64,000 nucleotides of DNA from Alphaproteobacteria bacterium (GTDB lineage: Bacteria; Pseudomonadota; Alphaproteobacteria; SMXP01). Numbering within the stretch: the first letter of the stretch is position 1; each line of letters begins with the position of its first letter. This document shows, piece by piece, positions 58,395 to 64,000 of the stretch. The notes beneath the pieces were generated by a model. It was not told where the DNA came from, searched no databases, and worked only from the letters and a program-made list of their open reading frames with translations. Location: contig JANQPV010000013.1 of NCBI GenBank assembly GCA_028285305.1, positions 62,001 to 126,000 of the forward strand, written 5' to 3'. A program made the translations under genes and the position numbers.

Positions 58395-59150
58395 CTACCG
58401 CATCCCTATCGGCATGCCCCCGTCGATCGCAACAATCTGTCCAGAGACGGACACCGACGTACAAAAGGCAACGGTCTGCCGCGCAATGTCACCAGGATCG
58501 CCGACCCGTCCGCGTACGGCTTGTTGCCGGGCGCCTTCTGCCAGAGGTTCCGGCACATTTGCCGCCATGCGCGTCCCCTCGACCAATCCGGGGCAGATGC
58601 AATTCACCGCCACGTCAGGTGCCATCGCCACCGCGAGGCACCGGGTCAGATGGTTGAGCCCGGCTTTGCTCGAAGAGTAAGCAATCGAGCTAGACCCCGG
58701 AGAAAGGCCGCCGACGGAAGAAATATTTACAATGTGGCCGCCGCCATCCGCCTTCAAGGGGACTGCGAGCGCACGGGAAAGCAAAAACGGGCCCCGCAAA
58801 TTTGTCTCTAAGACCCGGTCCCAGATATCCGCCGTCAGGTCGTCGAGTTGCGGGAAGGAGATGCCAATGTTCCACGCGGCATTGTTCACAAGGATATCCA
58901 GTCTGCCAAAATGATCGGTAACCGCTGTCGAGGCCGCCTCAATCGAATTGGGGTCTCGTTGATCAAGCTGAACAGCGAGCCCCCTTCGGCCAATACCCTC
59001 TAGTTCTGCCACCATCTTGTCAGCGGTGTCTTTTTGGCCGACATAACTCAGCGCCACGTCGGCGCCTTCTTGGCCGAGCTCCCTAACAATGGCGCTGCCA
59101 ATATCGCCGGACCCGCCGGTCACGAACGCGACTTTTCCCTCGAGTTTCAT
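58395..59150 (-). CDS. SDR-family oxidoreductase (FabG-like)
   Basis: A 251-residue SDR: TGGSGDIGSAIV cofactor loop, NNAAWN, ISSVGG and YSSSKAGL catalytic Tyr-Lys, followed by CPGLVEGTRM. It fits the FabG-like 3-oxoacyl reductase group but could act on other alcohols. GGGAGACACA precedes the ATG. It is unrelated to the SDR pair at 36,381 and 61,530 beyond the shared fold. Confidence 0.88.
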   Translation of the reverse strand: MKLEGKVAFVTGGSGDIGSAIVRELGQEGADVALSYVGQKDTADKMVAELEGIGRRGLAVQLDQRDPNSIEAASTAVTDHFGRLDILVNNAAWNIGISFPQLDDLTADIWDRVLETNLRGPFLLSRALAVPLKADGGGHIVNISSVGGLSPGSSSIAYSSSKAGLNHLTRCLAVAMAPDVAVNCICPGLVEGTRMAANVPEPLAEGARQQAVRGRVGDPGDIARQTVAFCTSVSVSGQIVAIDGGMPIGMR

Positions 59151-59589
59151 TGTGTCTCCCTTTCAAATTTCTACGGACTATAGAGGCAAGCGGCAGTTCT
59201 CTCAAACGCGAACGAACTCGTCGGCCAAGAAGGTTTAGGAGGCAGCTCTGTTTGTTCGGGAGTGCCCGATGCGCTGCCGGTTTCTTCTTTCTGAACACAG
59301 AAGAAGAATGCGGCCAGCAAATGTAGGTCTTTGAGATCTCTACCGACGATTTGCGCGCGGCTATATTCCGAAACAAATCTCACCCCAGAAGAATCGTACG
59401 ATCTATATGTAGGCGTTTTCTTTGCGCTTGAAGGAGAACTTGCTCAATGGGTTGAAACGGAATTCCGCGGCGGGGCGTGTCCCGGGACCTCTATGGGGTG
59501 ATTGCCGGACTTGGGGTTCGCACTTGCCCTGAGCCCGCGTGCATCCTAAAGGTATCCTCAAAATCACAAAATACTGAGGAGCTGGGCCG
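59151..59589. other. 439-base region upstream of acs
   Basis: No convincing gene. It should hold divergent promoters for the SDR and acs. Minus-strand frames at 59083-59376 and 59171-59383 extend the SDR region without start signals. No regulatory site was recognised. Confidence 0.4.
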
Positions 59590-61533
59590 ATGACCGATGA
59601 GCAAGTGTTTCCCGTATCGAAGGAGTGGGCGTCGCGTGCCTTCGTTGATGATCAGAAGTATCAGGACCTCTACCAGCAGAGCATCGACGATCCGGAAGGC
59701 TTTTGGGCCGAACAGGCGCAGCGTGTCGACTGGATCAAACCCTTCTCAAAGATTAAGAATGTGTCGTACGACGCAGCCGATCTCCATATCAAATGGTTTG
59801 AAGACGGAACACTCAATGTCTGTGCCAATTGCGTTGACCGGCATCTCGAAAAACACGGCGACCAGACGGCCATCATCTGGGAAGGGGACGACCCTAAAGA
59901 CGACCTCAAGATTACGTACAAAGAGCTCCATGAGCACGTTTCAAAACTCGCCAATGTCTTAAAGAGCGAAGGCGTAAAAAAAGGGGATCGGGTCACGATC
60001 TACATGCCGATGATCCCCGAAGCCACTTACGCCATGCTGGCATGCGCCCGAATCGGCGCCGTCCATTCCGTCGTCTTCGGGGGCTTTTCGCCGGACAGTT
60101 TGGCAGGGCGGATTCTCGATTGCGAGTCAACATGCGTGATTACCTCAGATGAGGGGGTGCGGGGCGGTAAGCCGATCCCCCTAAAGGCGAACACCGACGC
60201 CGCCCTTGAACACTGCCCTGACGTTTCGTCCGTCATCGTGGTCCGGCGCACCGGGACGGACATTCCTATGAAGGCCGGCCGGGATGTCTGGTATCACGAA
60301 AAGATGGAGAGTGCGTCATCTGACTGTCCGCCTGAAGAAATGAACGCAGAGGATCCGCTTTTTATTCTGTACACATCAGGCTCAACCGGCAAACCCAAAG
60401 GAGTGATGCATACGACCGGCGGCTACCTCGTTTATGCCTCTATGACTCATCAATATGTTTTCGACTATCACGATGGCGATATCTATTGGTGCACGGCCGA
60501 TGTGGGCTGGGTCACCGGCCACAGCTACATCGTGTATGGACCGCTTGCCAATGGGGCCACAACTCTCATGTTTGAGGGTGTCCCCAACTACCCGACGAGT
60601 TCGCGCTTTTGGGAAGTGGTGGACAAGCACCAGGTTAATGTCTTCTATACAGCGCCGACCGCCATCCGGGCGCTCATGCGCGAAGGGGACGGGCCCGTCA
60701 AAGCGACAAGCCGGTCCTCGCTGCGTCTTCTGGGCTCTGTCGGCGAGCCGATCAATCCGGAAGCCTGGCTTTGGTACCACGACGTGGTCGGCGATGGCCG
60801 CTGCCCGATTGTAGACACTTGGTGGCAAACCGAAACCGGCGGCATCCTCATCACACCTTTGCCGGGCGCCACGGCACTCAAGCCGGGCTCTGCCACGCGG
60901 CCATTCTTTGGCATCACGCCGCAAATTGTCGATGCGGAAGGAAAGGTCTTGGAAGGCGCAACACAAGGAAACCTGTGCATCACGGACTCTTGGCCCGGCC
61001 AAATGCGAACGGTTTACGGCGATCATGAGCGCTTCATCGAAACTTATTTTAAAACTTATCCAGGCAAATATTTTACTGGCGACGGCTGCCGGCGGGACGA
61101 CGATGGATTTTACTGGATCACTGGCCGCGTCGACGATGTGATTAATGTTTCAGGCCACCGTATGGGAACTGCAGAAGTAGAATCAGCTTTGGTCGCCCAC
61201 GACAAAGTCGCCGAAGCGGCGGTTGTGGGCTATCCGCACGACATCAAAGGGCAAGGCATATATGCCTATGTCACTTTGAATGTGGGTGAAGACCCCAGCG
61301 AAGATCTTCGCAAGGAGCTGGTCGGTTGGGTCCGAAAAGAAATTGGACCCATCGCCTCGCCTGACTTGCTGCAATGGGCACCAGGTTTGCCGAAGACCAG
61401 ATCTGGCAAGATCATGCGCCGTATACTGCGCAAGATCGCTGAGGACGAATTCTCCAATCTTGGTGATACGTCCACTCTTGCGGATCCGACAGTGGTTGAC
61501 GATTTGATTGAAAATAGGATGAACAAATCTTGA
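59590..61533 (+). CDS. acs: acetyl-CoA synthetase
   Basis: A 647-residue AMP-forming acetyl-CoA ligase (acetate + ATP + CoA). The ATP loop [20 protein letters not shown] (acetate pocket with Trp), [31 protein letters not shown], and the acetylation-regulated Lys in [10 protein letters not shown] are all present, and length is typical. ATG 59590 has GAGGAGCTGG upstream. The SDR gene overlaps its stop by four bases. Confidence 0.96.
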   Translation: MTDEQVFPVSKEWASRAFVDDQKYQDLYQQSIDDPEGFWAEQAQRVDWIKPFSKIKNVSYDAADLHIKWFEDGTLNVCANCVDRHLEKHGDQTAIIWEGDDPKDDLKITYKELHEHVSKLANVLKSEGVKKGDRVTIYMPMIPEATYAMLACARIGAVHSVVFGGFSPDSLAGRILDCESTCVITSDEGVRGGKPIPLKANTDAALEHCPDVSSVIVVRRTGTDIPMKAGRDVWYHEKMESASSDCPPEEMNAEDPLFILYTSGSTGKPKGVMHTTGGYLVYASMTHQYVFDYHDGDIYWCTADVGWVTGHSYIVYGPLANGATTLMFEGVPNYPTSSRFWEVVDKHQVNVFYTAPTAIRALMREGDGPVKATSRSSLRLLGSVGEPINPEAWLWYHDVVGDGRCPIVDTWWQTETGGILITPLPGATALKPGSATRPFFGITPQIVDAEGKVLEGATQGNLCITDSWPGQMRTVYGDHERFIETYFKTYPGKYFTGDGCRRDDDGFYWITGRVDDVINVSGHRMGTAEVESALVAHDKVAEAAVVGYPHDIKGQGIYAYVTLNVGEDPSEDLRKELVGWVRKEIGPIASPDLLQWAPGLPKTRSGKIMRRILRKIAEDEFSNLGDTSTLADPTVVDDLIENRMNKS

Positions 61534-62354
61534 ACGGCAGTGCGGGAAAAACAGCCCTCATTACGGGCGCCTCTGCTGGAATAGGGGAAGCACTGGCAAA
61601 GCAATTTGCCAAGAACGGCTTCGACCTCATTCTGACGGCGCGGCGCGAAGATCGTCTAAACACCCTCGGCGCTGCACTGAAAGAGAAGCATGGCATCTCG
61701 TATTGGGTCATTCCCGAAGACTTAGCCGACCCCGGCGGCCCCAAACGCTTGTTTGATTCCGTGCAGGACAAAGGTCTGCAAACGGATGTGCTTGTAAACA
61801 ATGCAGGTTTTTCGGTTCAGGGCGTTTACACGAAAACGTCGTGGAAAGATCAGTGCCAACTTATACAGACCATGATTGGTGCGGTCGCCGAACTCACGCA
61901 TCATTTCCTGCCTGAAATGACGGCAAGAGGCTACGGACGAATTGCAAACGTCGCTTCAATCACAGCCTTTCTTCCAAGTTGTCCTGGTCAGACTCTCTAT
62001 TCAGCGTCGAAGGCGTTCGTGGTCGAGTTTACGGAGACTCTCAATGTGGAAATCAAAGGAACCGGGGTCACCGCGACTGCGCTTTGTCCTGGATTTATCG
62101 ACAGCGAATTCCACAAACAGAGCGGAGTAGACGAGAAAGTTAAGGTTTTGCCCTGGTTTTGGTGGATGGATGTAGACCGAATGGCCGAACTCAGCTATCG
62201 AGCTACGATGGCCGGCAAACCGTTATACGTGCCGGGCATCTACAACAAGCTGATGACCGGATTTGTATCGCGTCTGCCCAGGCGGGTTGCGGTCGGGCTG
62301 GTCTCCCGCGTTGCGAGACAGGTGAACATACAGGATCCGGCAGTGGGTGTGTAA
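61530..62354 (+). CDS. short-chain dehydrogenase, paralogue of the 36,381 SDR
   Basis: A 274-residue SDR with [19 protein letters not shown] and YSASK. It starts at TTG 61530, overlapping the acs stop. It shares [14 protein letters not shown], [15 protein letters not shown], the FLPSCPG block and the closing INVQDP/NIQDP with the SDR at 36,381, so both arose by duplication. The placement between acs and pyrF does not reveal the substrate. Confidence 0.87.
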   Translation: MNGSAGKTALITGASAGIGEALAKQFAKNGFDLILTARREDRLNTLGAALKEKHGISYWVIPEDLADPGGPKRLFDSVQDKGLQTDVLVNNAGFSVQGVYTKTSWKDQCQLIQTMIGAVAELTHHFLPEMTARGYGRIANVASITAFLPSCPGQTLYSASKAFVVEFTETLNVEIKGTGVTATALCPGFIDSEFHKQSGVDEKVKVLPWFWWMDVDRMAELSYRATMAGKPLYVPGIYNKLMTGFVSRLPRRVAVGLVSRVARQVNIQDPAVGV

Positions 62355-62355
62355 T

Positions 62356-63078
62356 GTGCCTTCCGTAAACAAAGAAGTGCCACTCAGCGAGCGGGCGATC
62401 GTTGCCCTCGACGTGCCGGCAGCCACACAGGCGCGAGAGATTGTAGCCAAACTCGGGGACTCCGTTGGCTTTTACAAAGTCGGCTTGCAGCTCTTCACTT
62501 CCGAAGGCCCGGACTTCGTCCGACGACTGCAGGATCAAGACAAGCGCATCTTTCTCGACCTTAAATTCTACGACATTGGCAAGACCGTGGCGCTTGCTAC
62601 GGAGAGGGTTGCCGAGTTGGGCGTGGACTTCCTGACCGTGCACGCGGAAGAACAAAGCATAGAAGCCGCCGCTGAAACGAAGGGAGAACGGCTCAAAATA
62701 CTCGCCGTCACTTTGCTGACCAGCCTCGACGAGGCGAGCCTCCGCCAAAACGGCATCACTTTGTCTGTAGAGGAATTGGTGCTTCGCCGGGCGCGCTTCT
62801 CACTCAATGCCGGTGCGGACGGTTTGATCGCCTCACCCCGTGAAGTGAGTGAACTCCGGCGCGTGTTGGGGAACGAGTATCTTATCGTCACGCCAGGCGT
62901 GAGATCCGAGGCGGCCGAAGCCCATGACCAAAAGCGCACCGCCACCCCCTATCAGGCTATAGTAGACGGCTCCGATCATGTCGTAGTGGGCCGCGAGATT
63001 ACGCAAGCGAACGACCCCTCCGCCGCGACAGCTGCGATTCATGAACAGATCGAACGGGCTTTGAGCCTGCGAGTTTAG
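62356..63078 (+). CDS. pyrF: orotidine 5'-phosphate decarboxylase
   Basis: A 240-residue enzyme making UMP, the last step of de novo pyrimidine synthesis. The catalytic Asp-x-Lys-x-x-Asp array is in FLDLKFYDIG, the substrate strand in IVALDVPA, and the phosphate loop in VTPGVRSEAAE and VVGREI. GTG 62356 follows the SDR stop by one base; a frame from 62347 is possible. It ends four bases into the convergent SDHAF4-like gene. Confidence 0.95.
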   Translation: MPSVNKEVPLSERAIVALDVPAATQAREIVAKLGDSVGFYKVGLQLFTSEGPDFVRRLQDQDKRIFLDLKFYDIGKTVALATERVAELGVDFLTVHAEEQSIEAAAETKGERLKILAVTLLTSLDEASLRQNGITLSVEELVLRRARFSLNAGADGLIASPREVSELRRVLGNEYLIVTPGVRSEAAEAHDQKRTATPYQAIVDGSDHVVVGREITQANDPSAATAAIHEQIERALSLRV

Positions 63079-63311
63079 AAATCGCTGATCACACCTTTGC
63101 GTTCCCAATCGCCATAACGGGTTGGTTCGGGGCCAGCTTGGCCGCCCAGTTCCTTGGGTTGCTCGGTCTCAGCCTCTTCCGCTTCCCGTCGCTGACGCGC
63201 TTCTTCGAGCGCCCGCCTGGCCGCCGGTGTCAGGTCCCGCTTGGCTCCATTGTCGGGTGTGCCTTCCGGCGCGCGGCCTTCATTCTCGGTTATGACTTGT
63301 TCATCATCCAT
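63075..63311 (-). CDS. SDHAF4-like protein (DUF1674)
   Basis: A 78-residue protein with a Glu/Ala-rich, disordered start and the signature end GPEPTRYGDWERKGVISDF, the conserved C-terminal motif of the succinate dehydrogenase assembly factor 4 / DUF1674 family. It probably helps flavin-loaded SdhA to assemble. No sdh genes are near; in Alphaproteobacteria this gene often lies beside htpX, as here. Confidence 0.9.
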   Translation of the reverse strand: MDDEQVITENEGRAPEGTPDNGAKRDLTPAARRALEEARQRREAEEAETEQPKELGGQAGPEPTRYGDWERKGVISDF

Positions 63312-63438
63312 CTTACGAAATTCCGCCGATTCCCGGACCTATTGACACAATTTTCTAAGATACCACATTTCGGGTAAAGCAGCGACAACCCGAGAGATAG
63401 TCTCTTGGGCTCTGTCTTCCAACACTTTCGGAGTGCAC

Positions 63439-64000
63439 ATGAATTATATGCGCACCGGCATCCTGCTCGCGGCGATGACCGGCTTGTTTTTGGCGATCGG
63501 ATTTCTTCTGGGCGGTCAAACCGGCATGATCATAGCATTCGTGGTGGCTCTTGCCATGAACGGCTTTGCCTACTGGAATTCGGACAAAATGGTTCTGAAG
63601 ATGTATGGCGCCCGTCAAGTGGATGCAGGCTCCGCGCCGGAATACTATGCTATTGTGGAGCGCTTGGTCCGGAACGCGGGCATGCCCATGCCCAAAGTGT
63701 TTATCATGGAAAACCCTCAGCCGAACGCGTTTGCCACGGGGCGCGACCCGGATAACGCCTCGGTGGCGGCCACGACCGGTCTTCTTCAGATGCTCACCCG
63801 TGATGAAATCGAGGGCGTGATGGCCCATGAGCTCGCCCATGTGAAGAACCGTGACACACTCATAATGACGATCACAGCGACCATTGCAGGCGCCATCGGC
63901 ATGTTGGCCAATTTCGCGCTTTTCTTTGGCGGCAATCGCAACGGCGTGGGCGGTATCATTGGCACCATCGCAATCATGATTTTGGCGCCTATGGCGGCGG
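63439..64000 (+). CDS. htpX: HtpX membrane zinc protease, cut by the window end
   Basis: The first 187 residues of an M48 membrane protease: two N-terminal helices ([21 protein letters not shown] and [17 protein letters not shown]), the [36 protein letters not shown] block with the HELAH zinc motif, then two further helices. The protein is normally about 290-320 residues and degrades misfolded membrane proteins under stress. ATG 63439 has GGAG seven bases upstream. The end is outside the window. Confidence 0.95.
   Translation, partial: MNYMRTGILLAAMTGLFLAIGFLLGGQTGMIIAFVVALAMNGFAYWNSDKMVLKMYGARQVDAGSAPEYYAIVERLVRNAGMPMPKVFIMENPQPNAFATGRDPDNASVAATTGLLQMLTRDEIEGVMAHELAHVKNRDTLIMTITATIAGAIGMLANFALFFGGNRNGVGGIIGTIAIMILAPMAA

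Overview
The window looks like alphaproteobacterial chromosome, probably Hyphomicrobiales or a near relative. The reasons are a hemD / Mic60 (mitofilin-like) / hemY cluster, an SDHAF4-type gene (DUF1674) next to htpX, a GTTC-N7-GTTC SOS box, and an intergenic 'AGAGCGTTTCC' repeat of the kind common in that order. It has two parts: the right end of an integrated element (1 to about 12,960) and core or accessory chromosome (about 13,000 to 64,000).

Integrated element, 1-12,960. Base composition is visibly more AT-rich than the rest. It carries a small serine resolvase, two XRE regulators, two paralogous small proteins, and a chain of overlapping genes: a membrane protein, two exported proteins (one with a von Willebrand A domain) and a TraG/VirD4-type coupling protein split into two reading frames. 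It ends in a large serine recombinase gene whose last codons run into the 3' end of tRNA-Thr(CGT). That gene is interrupted by one in-frame TAA. An SOS box lies upstream of the recombinase operon. No relaxase or type IV secretion channel is visible, and the left end lies outside the window.

Core and accessory region. From left to right: an alpha/beta hydrolase; hemY-Mic60-hemD (minus strand); a response regulator; a cobalt-type nitrile hydratase operon (alpha, beta, accessory protein) followed by a HAD phosphatase and tsaD; an outer-membrane-type barrel; two very small membrane peptides with their own terminator; gpsA with YciI, Rieske and NTF2-like genes; a TetR-controlled EmrAB pump; tadE/tadG; an OsmC/diiron/AraC group; several catabolic or redox enzymes (SDRs, creatininase-like, amidohydrolase, VOC); a MarR-controlled nitroreductase; a CaiB/BaiF CoA-transferase; a MoxR/VWA pair; a small inverted-repeat unit carrying DUF559; and acs, pyrF, the SDHAF4-like gene and htpX (cut by the window end).

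The most striking locus is 41,670-47,706 (minus strand). A 109-residue peptide made of Asp5-Gly2-Arg-Gly-(Arg/Lys)-Lys-Gly2 repeats is followed by a type I secretion ABC transporter, its HlyD-type adaptor, and a 767-residue fusion of a TauD-like Fe(II)/2-oxoglutarate dioxygenase, TPRs and an ATP-grasp ligase. I read this as a candidate ribosomally made, enzymatically modified and exported peptide system. The gene families are seen in the sequence; the pathway is inference.
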